Below, piece after piece: positions 7,766 to 20,846 of a stretch of 39,794 nt of DNA (positions are counted from its first letter, which is position 1; each line of letters starts with the position of its first letter). This DNA is from Actinomycetota bacterium (GTDB taxonomy: Bacteria; Actinomycetota; Acidimicrobiia; IMCC26256; JACPCJ01). Location: positions 1 to 39,794 of the forward strand of contig JACPCJ010000077.1 of the NCBI GenBank assembly GCA_016179865.1, in the 5' to 3' direction. The notes beneath the pieces were generated by a model that had not been told where the DNA came from, searched no databases, and saw only the letters and a list, made by a program, of their open reading frames with translations. Both the position numbers and the translations under genes were made by a program.

Positions 7766-8905
7766 GTGGGGCCGCTCCAAGGAGTTCGGGTCGTGGAGAT
7801 CGCGGGCATCGGCCCGGGGCCATTCTGCGCCATGATGCTGGCCGACATGGGCGCCGACGTGGTCCGGGTCGACCGTGCCCAGGGTGTGTCCGGCCTGCCG
7901 GGCAACAACAGCTTCGATCTCATCAACCGGGGCCGCCGCTCCGTCGGCGTCGACCTCAAGAACCCAGATGGCGTCGAGGTTGTCCTCCGCCTGGTCGATC
8001 AGGCCGACGCCCTGATCGAGGGCTTCCGCCCGGGCGTCGCCGAGCGGCTCGGCGTCGGGCCCGACGTGTGTCTCGAACGCAATCCTCGCCTCGTCTACGG
8101 ACGCATGACCGGATGGGGCCAGGACGGCCCGATGGCCCAGGCCGCCGGGCATGACATCAACTACATCTCGCTCGCCGGCGCCTTGGAGCCCATCGGCAGG
8201 GCGGGGGAGCGCCCCATGCCTCCGCTCAACCTGATCGGTGATTTCGGTGGGGGAGGCATGCTCCTCGCCTACGGCATCGTGTGTGGTCTCCTCGAGGCGA
8301 AGCAGTCCGGTCACGGCCAGGTGGTCGACGCCGCCATGGTCGACGGAGCCGCCGTCCTCATGACCTTCATCCACGGCCTCCGGGCGATGGGTTTTTGGGA
8401 GGACGGGCGCGGCACCAATCTGCTCGACACGGGGGCATGGTTCTACGAGGTCTACGAGACGGCCGACGGGAAGTTCGTCTCTGTGGGGTCGCTCGAGCCG
8501 CAGTTCTACGCCGAGCTGCTGCGCCTGAGTGGCCTCGACCAGGACGACCTCCCCGCCCAGATGGATCGGTCGACGTGGCCCGCCATGAAGGAGCGCATCG
8601 CCGAGGTCTTCAAGACCAAGACCCGCGACGAGTGGTGCTCGCTCATGGAGGGCACCGACGTGTGCTTCGCGCCCGTCCTCTCGATGGAGGAGGCGCCCGA
8701 CCACCCCCACAACCGTGCACGGGGCACGTTCATTGAGGTCGGCGGTGTCACCCAACCCGGTCCGGCGCCCCGCTTCTCGCGCACGGCTGCGGAGATCAAA
8801 GGCCCGCCCCCCATTCCCGGTCAGCACACCGACGAGGTGCTGGGGGAGTGGGGTTTCTCTCCCGACGAGATCCTCAAGCTCCGGGACACAGAGGCCGTGA
8901 AGTAG
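7766..8905 (+). CDS. Alpha-methylacyl-CoA racemase / CaiB-BaiF family CoA transferase
   Basis: A 379-residue family III CoA transferase-fold enzyme. [20 protein letters not shown] and GADVVRVDR are at the N-terminus, and [11 protein letters not shown] is the CoA-binding segment. [13 protein letters not shown] and [10 protein letters not shown] place His129 and Asp159 thirty residues apart, as His126 and Asp156 are in the Mycobacterium racemase MCR. This favours 2-methylacyl-CoA racemase activity, used to break down branched-chain or sterol side-chain acyl-CoAs. GTG 7766 follows AAGGGGG and gives the normal N-terminus; the frame is open further upstream but would translate through the leader hairpins. 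Confidence 0.88.
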   Translation: MGPLQGVRVVEIAGIGPGPFCAMMLADMGADVVRVDRAQGVSGLPGNNSFDLINRGRRSVGVDLKNPDGVEVVLRLVDQADALIEGFRPGVAERLGVGPDVCLERNPRLVYGRMTGWGQDGPMAQAAGHDINYISLAGALEPIGRAGERPMPPLNLIGDFGGGGMLLAYGIVCGLLEAKQSGHGQVVDAAMVDGAAVLMTFIHGLRAMGFWEDGRGTNLLDTGAWFYEVYETADGKFVSVGSLEPQFYAELLRLSGLDQDDLPAQMDRSTWPAMKERIAEVFKTKTRDEWCSLMEGTDVCFAPVLSMEEAPDHPHNRARGTFIEVGGVTQPGPAPRFSRTAAEIKGPPPIPGQHTDEVLGEWGFSPDEILKLRDTEAVK

Positions 8906-8909
8906 CCGC

Positions 8910-9434
8910 ATGCCGAAGCTCTTCATCGTCCGCCACGGCGAGGCCGCCGCGGGCTGGACCGAAGATCCTGATCCCGGCCTCAGCATTCGAGGGCGCGACC
9001 AGGCCCGCGGCCTGGCTGACGCCTTTGTGAACCGCCTCGGGCGGCCGATGCCCGTCCTGACCAGCCCCATGCGCCGTACGCGGGAGACCGCCGATGCCCT
9101 CGCCTCGCGCTGGGGCATCGGCGCCGACGTCGAACCGGCGGTGGGGGAGGTTCCCTCGCCCATGCAGACTCCGCTGGGTGAGCGCGGCACCTGGCTTCGG
9201 GGCCTCATGGACGCCACCTGGTCCGACGTCCCCCACGACCTGCGCATCTGGCGGGACGGAGTGGTTGACACCGTGACGGGGTTGGCGCACGACGCGGTCA
9301 TCGTGAGCCACTTCATCGCCATCAACGCCGTTGTGGGGGCCGCCGAGGGCGACGACCGCGTCGTGTCGTTCCACCCCCTTTTTTGTCGCCCCGCTCACGG
9401 ATCGCCAATCATGGCTGGCACGACAGGAGGAACG
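8910..9434 (+). CDS. Histidine phosphatase domain, truncated and fused in frame to gltB
   Basis: The frame starts at ATG 8910, four bases after the CoA transferase stop. It gives a phosphoglycerate-mutase-like histidine phosphatase: RHGEA with catalytic His9, PMRRTRETADAL, and VIVSHFIAINAVVG with the second His. It matches the family up to VVSFHP (residues 151-156). The usual last 20-30 residues and the stop are missing. The frame instead crosses CCCCCTTTTTTG and runs without a stop into glutamate synthase, whose own ribosome-binding site and GTG lie at 9425-9437. Either the phosphatase lost its end or the two are translated as one 1731-residue protein. The substrate is unknown. Confidence 0.7.
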
Positions 9435-14105
<4,671 letters not shown>

Positions 14106-14114
14106 CCCGCCTTC

Positions 14115-14165
14115 CGAACTTGGCTTGTTGCCCTGCACCCCGGCGTGGCTGACGAGCCAAGTTCG
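14115..14165 (+). repeat. 51-bp covarying hairpin repeat, copy 2
   Basis: Same length and orientation as the copy at 7607-7657. The stem 14115-14132 pairs with 14147-14165 over 18 pairs, two of them G-U, with a bulged T at 14150 in the same place as in copy 1 and the same CTGCACC start to the 14-base loop. It lies 9 bases after the gltB stop and 93 bases before the thiolase start, so it might end gltB transcription or act in the thiolase leader. The rest of the 14106-14258 gap holds a GGGCC-GGCCC hairpin at 14218-14232 and AGGGGG before the thiolase ATG. Confidence 0.8.
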
Positions 14166-14258
14166 TGAGGAGCGGGGGGCGCCGGTACGCTGCCCGGGTT
14201 CCCGCTTCCTGCTCAGAGGGCCGCTCGGGCCCTGGGCTGTCTTCTCAGGGGGTTTCCC

Positions 14259-15413
14259 ATGCCTGAAGCCGTCATCGTTGCCGCCACCCGGAGCCCGATC
14301 GGCAGGGCCTTCAAGGGCTCGCTCACCGAAGTGCGCCCCGATGACATGGGCGCCGAGATCATCAAGTCGCTGCTCAGCCAGGTGCCGGAGCTGGATCCGG
14401 CCGAGATCGACGACGTCATCTGCGGGAACATCGCCGGGGCAGGCGAAGCGGGCTACAACCTCGGCCGCAACATCGGTATCCTCGCCGGCCTCCCGCTCAC
14501 CGTTCCGGGGCACACGGTGAACCGCTTCTGCGCCTCGAGCCTTCAGGGCATCCGCCAGGCGTTCCACGCCATCAAGGCGGGGGAGGGCATGGTCTACCTG
14601 TGCGCCGGCATCGAGAGCACGAGCCGAACGAGCGCGGCCATGGTGCCCGGCCCGAATCAGCTGCTCGACGGCAACCACCCGCCGTTCCCCGACGTCTACA
14701 TCCCGATGGGGATCACGGCTGAGAACGTGGCCGAGAAGTTCGGGGTCTCGCGGGAAGACCAGGACGAGTACGGCAAGCTGAGCCAGGACCGGGCCGTGGC
14801 CGCCCAGGAGAACGGCTTCTTCGAGCGCGAGATCACGCCCATCAAGACGCCGGACGGCACCATCGTCGACAAGGACGACTGCCCCCGAGCTGGAACAACG
14901 GTGGAGAAGCTGGCCCAGCTCCAGCCGGCGTTCAAGGAGGGCGGGACCGTGACCGCCGGCAACGCCTGCCCTCTCAACGACGGCGCCGCCGCCGTCCTGG
15001 TGATGAGCGCTGACCGCGCCGCCGAGCTCGGGATCCAGCCCAAGGTCCGCATCGTGGCGTCGTCGGTCAGCGGGCTCGAACCCGAGATCATGGGCGTCGG
15101 GCCGATCGAGGCCATCGCCAAGGTGCTCGCTCAGGCGGGCATGAGCATCGGCGACGTCGACATCGTGGAGCTGAACGAAGCGTTCGCGGCTCAGGTGCTC
15201 CCCGTCGCCCGCGAGACCGGCATCGACGTCGAGAACCAACTCAACCCCCACGGCGGCGCAATCGCCCAGGGTCAGCCGTTCGGCCAGACCGGCGCCCGCA
15301 TCATGACGACCCTCATCAACGACCTCGAGACGCTCGACAAGTCCGTCGGCCTCGAGACCATGTGCGTCGGCGGCGGCCAGGGGATGGCGATGATTGTGGA
15401 GCGCGATCGCTAG
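14259..15413 (+). CDS. Thiolase (acetyl-CoA acetyltransferase family, FadA3-like) with His-to-Gln change
   Basis: A 384-residue thiolase resembling mycobacterial FadA3 (MPEAVIVAATRSPIGRAFKG at the N-terminus). Nucleophile Cys91 is in VNRFCASSLQG, the NEAFA motif is present, and the second catalytic cysteine is Cys369 in MCVGGGQG. The usual GHP motif, whose His activates the nucleophile, reads GQP here (NPHGGAIAQGQPFGQTGARI, Gln339, codon CAG). Everything else is conserved, so either this is an assembly or mutation event or the enzyme has altered chemistry. The expected role is thiolytic cleavage of 3-ketoacyl-CoA. The ATG follows AGGGGG and a structured leader. Confidence 0.88.
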   Translation: MPEAVIVAATRSPIGRAFKGSLTEVRPDDMGAEIIKSLLSQVPELDPAEIDDVICGNIAGAGEAGYNLGRNIGILAGLPLTVPGHTVNRFCASSLQGIRQAFHAIKAGEGMVYLCAGIESTSRTSAAMVPGPNQLLDGNHPPFPDVYIPMGITAENVAEKFGVSREDQDEYGKLSQDRAVAAQENGFFEREITPIKTPDGTIVDKDDCPRAGTTVEKLAQLQPAFKEGGTVTAGNACPLNDGAAAVLVMSADRAAELGIQPKVRIVASSVSGLEPEIMGVGPIEAIAKVLAQAGMSIGDVDIVELNEAFAAQVLPVARETGIDVENQLNPHGGAIAQGQPFGQTGARIMTTLINDLETLDKSVGLETMCVGGGQGMAMIVERDR

Positions 15414-15468
15414 CAGCGCGAGCCACGCCGACCCGTCGCTTTCTCGCGCGAATCGTTCATGAGGACCG

Positions 15469-15483
15469 GTTACCGCGGGTAAC
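15469..15483. promoter_or_regulatory. Perfect inverted repeat, possible operator
   Basis: GTTACC-GCG-GGTAAC is a perfect 15-bp inverted repeat between the thiolase stop and the DUF1876 gene, 78 bases before the latter's ATG. It is short enough to be a repressor site and could also form a small RNA hairpin. No regulator gene is adjacent to support either reading. Confidence 0.3.
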
Positions 15484-15560
15484 AGGGGAGAAGAAGGCTC
15501 TTCTCAGAAGCCGGATCATTCCGTACCCTCGGAGGAGGAGCGTAGGGAAGGAGCGATCCG

Positions 15561-15827
15561 ATGGGTGAGACGCGTGAATTCGCCATGGATGTGCTCGTTG
15601 ATGAAGACGCTGATCGCACCGAGGCGAAGGTGACCTTCCACCTCAGAGAGCGCGAGTTCTCAGCGTGGGGGCGGGCCCGCCGCAACCCGGACGACCCAAA
15701 CGTGCCGGTGATCGGTGAGGAGTTGGCGCTCGCCCGGGCGCTCAACGAGCTGTCGCACCGTCTGGTCGAGGCGGCAGCGGAGTCGATCGAGTCGTTCGAA
15801 GGTCACCCAGTCGAACTGCACGCCTGA
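15561..15827 (+). CDS. DUF1876 domain protein
   Basis: An 88-residue protein of the actinobacterial DUF1876 family. A beta-rich N-terminus (MDVLVDEDADRTEAKVTFHL) is followed by GRARRNPDDPNVPVIGEELA and the helix ALNELSHRLVEAAAESIE. The size matches the family and AAGGAG lies upstream of the ATG. The fold resembles dsRNA-binding-like alpha-beta sandwiches, but no biochemical role is established to my knowledge. It is convergent with the LemA-like gene, with 45 bp between them holding only weak GGCC palindromes. Confidence 0.85.
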   Translation: MGETREFAMDVLVDEDADRTEAKVTFHLREREFSAWGRARRNPDDPNVPVIGEELALARALNELSHRLVEAAAESIESFEGHPVELHA

Positions 15828-15872
15828 CGGCCCGAGTGGCCATCGGAGCGGAGCGGATCCCGCGACCCGGGG

Positions 15873-16508
15873 TCAGGGCGCGGTTGTCGTGGTGGTGGGC
15901 ACGCCTTCGGCGAGCGTGGTAGTCGTGGTGGTCGTGGGCTCGGCGGGAACGGGAATGTCGGCGTAGGCACCGGGAACCTCCACGGTGCCGACGGCGGGGA
16001 AGCCGAGCAGCGAGGCGAAGAAGGCTCCCGGGAACCGGCTGCGGGCCCGGTCATAACGTTCCACCGACTCGTTGTAGGGCTCGAGCAGGATCTTGGGGTC
16101 ACTGGTCAGGAAGTCGCGCAACGCCAGGACGACGTCGGCGCTGGCGGTAAGTCCGGGGCTCGCGGTGACCGATCGGGCCAGCCGGGCGCCATCGCTCTCC
16201 ACCCGGTTGGCGACCTCGGCCTCCTGACGGGGGTCGGGCGTCGGTCGGCGGCTGCTCCGCGCTTCCCAGTCGCCGAGGGCGTCGTCGACGTCATCGAGGA
16301 GGGCGAGATCGGCGCGCTGGGCTCGCACGGCTCGGCTGAGCGAGGCCAGGCGGTCGTAGCGCTGATCGAGTTGGGGCTGGACCTGCCCCCACTGACTGTC
16401 GATGGCGTCGCGAGCGTCGCTGAGCGACGGCTGCGTCGAGAGCACGCTGGCCATCACCACCGCCGCGAGCCCGAGGATCACGATGAAGACGAACGAGCGG
16501 CGGCGCAT
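15873..16508 (-). CDS. LemA-like membrane-anchored protein
   Basis: A 211-residue protein with one N-terminal helix (FVFIVILGLAAVVMASVL) and then a LemA-type helical domain: QWGQVQPQLDQRYDRLASL, SPGLTASADVVLALRDFL, EPYNESVERYDRARSRFPG and a GFPAVG end. LemA proteins are membrane-anchored helical bundles of unclear function, N-terminus probably outside. The C-terminal tail is two threonine runs (TTTTTTTLAEG and PTTTTTAP), a composition also found in the HYR-repeat surface protein of this window, and probably extracellular. The ATG start is in place. Confidence 0.78.
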   Translation of the reverse strand: MRRRSFVFIVILGLAAVVMASVLSTQPSLSDARDAIDSQWGQVQPQLDQRYDRLASLSRAVRAQRADLALLDDVDDALGDWEARSSRRPTPDPRQEAEVANRVESDGARLARSVTASPGLTASADVVLALRDFLTSDPKILLEPYNESVERYDRARSRFPGAFFASLLGFPAVGTVEVPGAYADIPVPAEPTTTTTTTLAEGVPTTTTTAP

Positions 16509-16585
16509 CGGGGCGCCATCGTAACGGGAGCTCCCGCGGAGTCGGCCTATCGCCGCAGCCCGGCCGTCGGTAGGCTCGCCCTTGC

Positions 16586-17021
16586 ATGGCTCCCCGACGA
16601 GCCGTGGCGCTCGTGGCTCTCGCCACCACCGCCTCGGTGTCGGGGTGGTGGCTGGCGCGGACGACCCACGAGCTCACGGCGGCAACCGTGACCAACGCCG
16701 TCGACGGCGACACCCTCGAGGTGCAGTACGCCGGACGGCGCGACACGGTGCGCCTGCTCGGGGTCGACACGCCCGAGACCGTGCACCCCGATCGACCGGT
16801 CGAGTGCTTCGGGCCCGAGGCCTCGGCGTTCACCCACGCCCAGCTCGACGTTCGTCATTGTTGACGGACGGCGATTCAACGACGAGCTGCTCCGGCGCGG
16901 GTACGCGCGTCTCCTCGTCATTGCTCCGAACGGCCGCCACGGCCGCGATCTTCTCGAGGCTGAGCTCGAGGCTCGCCGGGAGGGCCGCGGCCTCTGGGGC
17001 CGGTGCCCCGGATCGCCGTAG
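16586..17021 (+). pseudogene. Thermonuclease (SNase-family) gene broken by internal deletion
   Basis: The first frame (16586-16864, 92 residues) has an N-terminal helix, VDGDTLEVQY and VRLLGVDTPETVHP, carrying the equivalents of Arg35, Asp40 and Glu43 of staphylococcal nuclease, then GPEASAFTHAQLD. It then hits a stop in a new frame. From about 16853 another frame resumes the family (FVIVDGRRFNDELLRRGYAR, then RGLWGRCPGSP) to TAG 17019-17021. Roughly 25 residues between them are gone, including the conserved GR.LAY arginine. The lost length is not a multiple of three. Neither half can be an active nuclease. Confidence 0.85.
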
Positions 17022-17060
17022 GATCCAGCCGGACACGCGACTGCGGAAGGGCGGCACCTC

Positions 17061-18026
17061 ATGACCCACATCGGCTTCCAGATCCCCGGTTTCACCTACC
17101 CGGTCCCTGACGGCGAGCTGTTCGAGACCGTGGCGGGAATCGCCGCCGCGGCCGAAAGCGCCGGTTTCGATTCCGTGTGGGTAATGGATCATTTCGAGCA
17201 GCTCCCCATGCTGGGCGGCGTCGACGAGCCGATCTTCGAGAGCTACGTCACCCTCGGCGCCCTCGCCGCCCGCACCAGTCGGGTGCAGCTCGGGACGCTG
17301 GTCACGGGGGTGACCTACCGGAACCCGGCCCTCCTCGCCAAGATGGTGACCACCGTCGACCTCGTTTCGGGTGGTCGGGCGATCCTGGGCATCGGCGCCG
17401 CCTGGTTCGACGATGAACACCAGGCCTATGGGTACGGGCCGCTGCTGCCCGTACGAGAGCGCATGGACCGGCTGGAGGAGGCACTCCAGGTCTGCCGGGC
17501 CATGTTCACCGAGGAGCGCCCGAGCTTCGACGGCGAGTACTACCGCATCCGAGAGGCGCGCAACCTGCCCCGGCCGCTCCGACCGGGGGGCCCGCCGATC
17601 CTCATCGGCGGCAACGGCGAACGCCGCACCCTTCGTCTCGTGGCGCAATACGCCGACATGTGCAACCTCACCGGCCCGAACCCGGAGGTGATCCGCCACA
17701 AGCTCGACGTGTTGGAAAAGCACTGTGTCGAGGCGGGCCGCGACCCGGCGGAAATCGTGAAGACCTCGCTCGTGACGGTCATCACGGGCGCCGACGAGCA
17801 GACGGCCCAGGAGCGCAAGGAGGCGCTCCTGGCGGCGTTCGGCATGACCGAGGAGCAGGCGGCCGAGTTCGCCATCTTGGGGTCACCAGATCAGGTCACG
17901 GAGAAGGTGGCGGCCATGGCCGAGGCCGGCCTCGACGGGGTGATCGTGAACCTCGGACGAGAGGACGCCGCCGACCTGGACTCGGTGGCGGCGACCGGCG
18001 CCGCGCTGCGAGCTGCGTTTTCCTAG
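17061..18026 (+). CDS. F420-dependent LLM-class oxidoreductase (1)
   Basis: A 321-residue TIM-barrel luciferase-like monooxygenase-family protein. MTHIGFQIPGFTYP starts the first strand, and GFDSVWVMDHFEQLP, VQLGTLVTGVTYRNPALLAKMVTTVD, ILGIGAAWFDDEHQAYG and ILIGGNGERRTLRLVAQYAD are typical of F420-binding members. Actinobacterial members transfer hydride from F420H2 to varied organic substrates; the substrate here is unknown. The gene stands between a nuclease pseudogene and a convergent sigma-like gene, which gives no clue. It is distinct from the two other members in this window. Confidence 0.88.
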   Translation: MTHIGFQIPGFTYPVPDGELFETVAGIAAAAESAGFDSVWVMDHFEQLPMLGGVDEPIFESYVTLGALAARTSRVQLGTLVTGVTYRNPALLAKMVTTVDLVSGGRAILGIGAAWFDDEHQAYGYGPLLPVRERMDRLEEALQVCRAMFTEERPSFDGEYYRIREARNLPRPLRPGGPPILIGGNGERRTLRLVAQYADMCNLTGPNPEVIRHKLDVLEKHCVEAGRDPAEIVKTSLVTVITGADEQTAQERKEALLAAFGMTEEQAAEFAILGSPDQVTEKVAAMAEAGLDGVIVNLGREDAADLDSVAATGAALRAAFS

Positions 18027-18037
18027 ATGGCGAGCCC

Positions 18038-18343
18038 TTACCCCTCGTCGAGGGCGGCGAGGCGAGTGCGGATCTTGTTGAGGGCGTGTTCCAGGAGTTC
18101 CCGCACCTGGGTGTGGGTCATGTGGTGCTCGCGGGCGAGCTCCTTCATGGAACGAGCGCGGCCCTCGAGAAGACCGAAGCGAGCGAGCACGACGGCGCGT
18201 TCGAGGGCATCGAGCGCATCGTAGAGATGGGGGTCGGCTCGCAGCTCGAGAATGTCGAGGTCGATGTCTTCGGGAGCGGCGGGCTCGGGAGCCCCATCGG
18301 GGTAGGGCCATCCCTCGTCGGTGCGGGCGGTCGTCCGTTCCAT
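18038..18343 (-). CDS. Small sigma-70 region 4-like protein
   Basis: A 101-residue protein: an acidic N-terminus (EDIDLDILELRADPHL), then LYDALDALERAVVLARFGLL, a helix-turn-helix (SMKELAREHHMTHTQVRELL) and EHALNKIRTRLAAL. The last 55 residues match sigma-70 region 4, which contacts the -35 element and the RNA polymerase beta flap. Regions 1-3 are absent. ATG 18343 was chosen because it yields a compact protein; the frame upstream is a shadow of the helicase gene. It could be a DNA-binding regulator or an anti-sigma-like competitor. It follows the helicase gene on the same strand at 28 bp and may be co-transcribed. Confidence 0.75.
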   Translation of the reverse strand: MERTTARTDEGWPYPDGAPEPAAPEDIDLDILELRADPHLYDALDALERAVVLARFGLLEGRARSMKELAREHHMTHTQVRELLEHALNKIRTRLAALDEG

Positions 18344-18371
18344 GTGCGGCCCCCTGACTCGAAGTGACCCT

Positions 18372-20405
18372 CTACGGAGCGTACTGCGTGACGAGACCGA
18401 GGATTTCCGGGCCGTAGCGGGCCAGGCGAGCGGGGCCGAGGCCGGGGATCTGCCGAAGGGCGTCGGCGTCGCCCGGTCGGGTGTGGGAGATGGCGGAGAT
18501 GGTGTCGTCGCCGAGGATGGCTGCCGCCGCCACCCCGGCCGAGCGGGCTCGCCGCTCGCGCCATTCTTCGAGCGCAACCCGTAGGGGGTTTGTCTCCGGA
18601 GCCGGCCGCACGAGGGGCGCGGTGGCTTCGTCGAGCGCGGCGGCTGCTCGCCGAAGGGCGTCTCGCCCTGCGTCAGTGGCGGTGGCGGGCTCCGGGTCGA
18701 TGCCGCTGCGTAGATGAGCCTCGAATCCGGCGAGGAAGGGGCTCGGTTCTCGCGCGACGGCCCTGCCGTTGAACCGCCGCGTCCGGGCCCAGGACAGAAA
18801 GAGGTGGCGCTGGGCGCGAGTGAGCGCGACATGGAGGAGGCGCCGCTCCTCGGATCGAGCTGCGTCGGTCGAAGCGTGGGCGATGGGCACGAAGCCGTCT
18901 TCGATGCCGGTGACGAAGACCACGGGCCACTCGAGGCCCTTGGCGCGATGGAAGGTCAGTACTTCAACGACGTCGACGGGGGCGGAGGTGGGATCGTCGT
19001 CGCGCACTTGGGAGGCGACGTACTCCCGAAAGCCCTGGGGGGTCGCGCTCCCCGCGTCGAGGCGGGCGTACTCGGCGCCGAGGTCGGCGAGGATGTCGAG
19101 GGCGTCGGCGCCTGACCCGGCGGCCTCCGGTGCCGCCGCCATCGCGTCGGCGAGAAGGGCTTCGAACCCTGTTCCCTCGGCCCCCGACTCGACAGATGTG
19201 CCTGACCGAGCCGCCGTCAGGGCCGCCAACACGCCGGCGACCTCGGGACGGTCGAGGAAGCGGACCGCTCCGCGCACTCGAGCCGGGATCCGTGTTCCTT
19301 CCAGGATCTGCTGGAGGATCACGCACTGGGCGTTGGTGCGCGCGAGCACGGCGATGTCGCGTAGGTCGATTCCCTCCCGCTGCAGGCGGCTGATCTCGCG
19401 GGCGATGGCCTGGCCTTCGGCGGCGTCGGTCTCGAAGGCGGTGAGGACGGGTTCCGGGCCTTCGGCGGCAGTGGCACGAAGCCGGCGTTCGTCTCCGGGC
19501 GTGGGCGCGATGACGGCGTTGGCGACGGCGAGGATCTGTGGGGTCGAGCGGAAGTTCGCCCTCAGCCGGAGTGTCGATGCCGTCTCTCCGAAGTGGGCCG
19601 TGAAGTCGGTGAGGTAGCGAGCGTCGGCCCCGCCGAAGGCGTAGATCGCCTGATCGTCGTCGCCCACGGCGAAGAGGTCATGGCGCGGCCCGAGCCATGC
19701 TCGCAGGAGCCGGTACTGGGCCGGGCTCAAGTCCTGAAACTCGTCAACGAAGATGTGGCGAAACCGCCAATGGACGGCGGCGGCAAACTCGGTGTCGTCC
19801 TCGATTGCCGCCGCGCAGAGACGGAGCAGGTCGTCGAAGTCGACGACCCCCCGGCGACGCTTTTCGTCGGCGTACGCGGAATAGATCGTCGCCATTTCCG
19901 ATGGCGGCACGGGCGTCGCCCGATGGGCGTGCCGCGCCACGGCTTCGTACTCGGGCGGCTCGACCATCCTCGCCTGGGCCCACTCGATCTCGCGAGCCGC
20001 CCCCGCCACGGCCAGGGCCCCGGCACCCGGCATGAGCCGACCGAGCAGGCGCGTCTTGCGGTCGAGGAGGTGAGGTGGGCGGCGCCCGGCGTCGAGCCAC
20101 CGCCGGCGAAGCTGGGCGAGGGCCAATCCGTGGAACGTACCCGCGGCGAGCTGTTCGCCGACCCCGAGCCCGGCGAGGCGCGTCCGAAGCTCCGCCGCCG
20201 CCTTGCGGGTGAAGGTCACGGCGAGCACGCGGCGGGGGTCGAGCTGTTCGGTAACGGCGCGCCACGCCACGCGGCGGGTAAGGACGCGGGTCTTCCCTGA
20301 GCCGGCGCCCGCCAGGACGAGGAGCGGGGCAGCGTCGCTCGTCACGGCGGCCCGCTGTTCTTCGGTCATGCCGGCGAGGAGCCGGTCGGGTTCAGTTGTC
20401 GCCAC
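18372..20405 (-). CDS. UvrD2-like superfamily 1 DNA helicase with HRDC domain
   Basis: A 677-residue SF1A helicase. Walker A is GAGSGKT at residues 33-39, motif Ia is VTFTRKAAAELRTRL, motif II is VDEFQDLSPAQ, motif III is GDDDQAIYAFGGA, motif IV lies near LRLRANFRST, and motifs V-VI are LTFHRAKGLEW and VALTRAQRHL. The last 70 residues (LEEWRERRARSAGVAAAAIL to the end) form an HRDC domain, the mark of actinobacterial UvrD2. The tetracysteine zinc segment of Mycobacterium UvrD2 is absent; the linker contains no cysteine. Expected role: ATP-driven 3'-5' unwinding in repair or replication. Confidence 0.9.
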   Translation of the reverse strand: MATTEPDRLLAGMTEEQRAAVTSDAAPLLVLAGAGSGKTRVLTRRVAWRAVTEQLDPRRVLAVTFTRKAAAELRTRLAGLGVGEQLAAGTFHGLALAQLRRRWLDAGRRPPHLLDRKTRLLGRLMPGAGALAVAGAAREIEWAQARMVEPPEYEAVARHAHRATPVPPSEMATIYSAYADEKRRRGVVDFDDLLRLCAAAIEDDTEFAAAVHWRFRHIFVDEFQDLSPAQYRLLRAWLGPRHDLFAVGDDDQAIYAFGGADARYLTDFTAHFGETASTLRLRANFRSTPQILAVANAVIAPTPGDERRLRATAAEGPEPVLTAFETDAAEGQAIAREISRLQREGIDLRDIAVLARTNAQCVILQQILEGTRIPARVRGAVRFLDRPEVAGVLAALTAARSGTSVESGAEGTGFEALLADAMAAAPEAAGSGADALDILADLGAEYARLDAGSATPQGFREYVASQVRDDDPTSAPVDVVEVLTFHRAKGLEWPVVFVTGIEDGFVPIAHASTDAARSEERRLLHVALTRAQRHLFLSWARTRRFNGRAVAREPSPFLAGFEAHLRSGIDPEPATATDAGRDALRRAAAALDEATAPLVRPAPETNPLRVALEEWRERRARSAGVAAAAILGDDTISAISHTRPGDADALRQIPGLGPARLARYGPEILGLVTQYAP

Positions 20406-20846
20406 CGCCGGCCACGCTACAAGTGGCCTGTGACAGCGCGAAAGGGGGCCGTGTTGTCCGTCGGGCGATCAGGCGACGGCCCGGTTGCGTGGACCCGAAA
20501 CGCGGAAAGGCCCCGAGTAGCCTTCCCCGCCCTGGGGCGGTTCCGATCTCCTCGGGGCTTCTTCCCGCTGAGGCCACACCCTCGAGTGCGACCCCTCCGG
20601 CTTGTGTTTGCCACCTTCCAGACCCTCGGGCCCTTCCGGTGCCGCTCACTCACCGCACCTGCTGGAGCTTCTCCCCGGAGTCCGGGCTGACCTTTCGGCC
20701 TGACCGCAGACCCGGAGTGAACCGTTCAGCTGGCGAGTGAGAACTTACGGACGCGCGGGTTCGAGGTCAAGAGGTTTCCCGAGATTTTCCGGAGAAATCT
20801 TCCGGACGGGGGTCGGCGGCCGCCGGCGCCGGTACGGTCTCGACTC
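20406..20846. other. 441-bp gap with hairpins, no gene recognised
   Basis: This is the largest gene-free stretch, between the divergent helicase and metallopeptidase genes. CCGTCG (20458-20463) pairs with CGACGG (20474-20479). AGGCCCCGAG (20508-20517) pairs with CTCGGGGCTT (20551-20560) and encloses CCGCC-CTGG-GGCGG (20527-20540). GATTT and AAATC form a small stem near 20785. Short frames exist on both strands but lack family features. I tested it by eye against RNase P, tmRNA, SRP and 6S RNA and recognised none. It may hold two divergent promoters and a structured RNA. Confidence 0.4.

Noticed and set aside
15828-15872. Terminator between the DUF1876 and LemA-like genes
   Set aside because: Only short GGCC palindromes are present, with no stem long enough to support a call.
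20406-20846. RNase P RNA, tmRNA, SRP RNA or 6S RNA in the gap
   Set aside because: None of the conserved cores (for example GAGGAAAGTC or the SRP GGAAG loop) is present on either strand.
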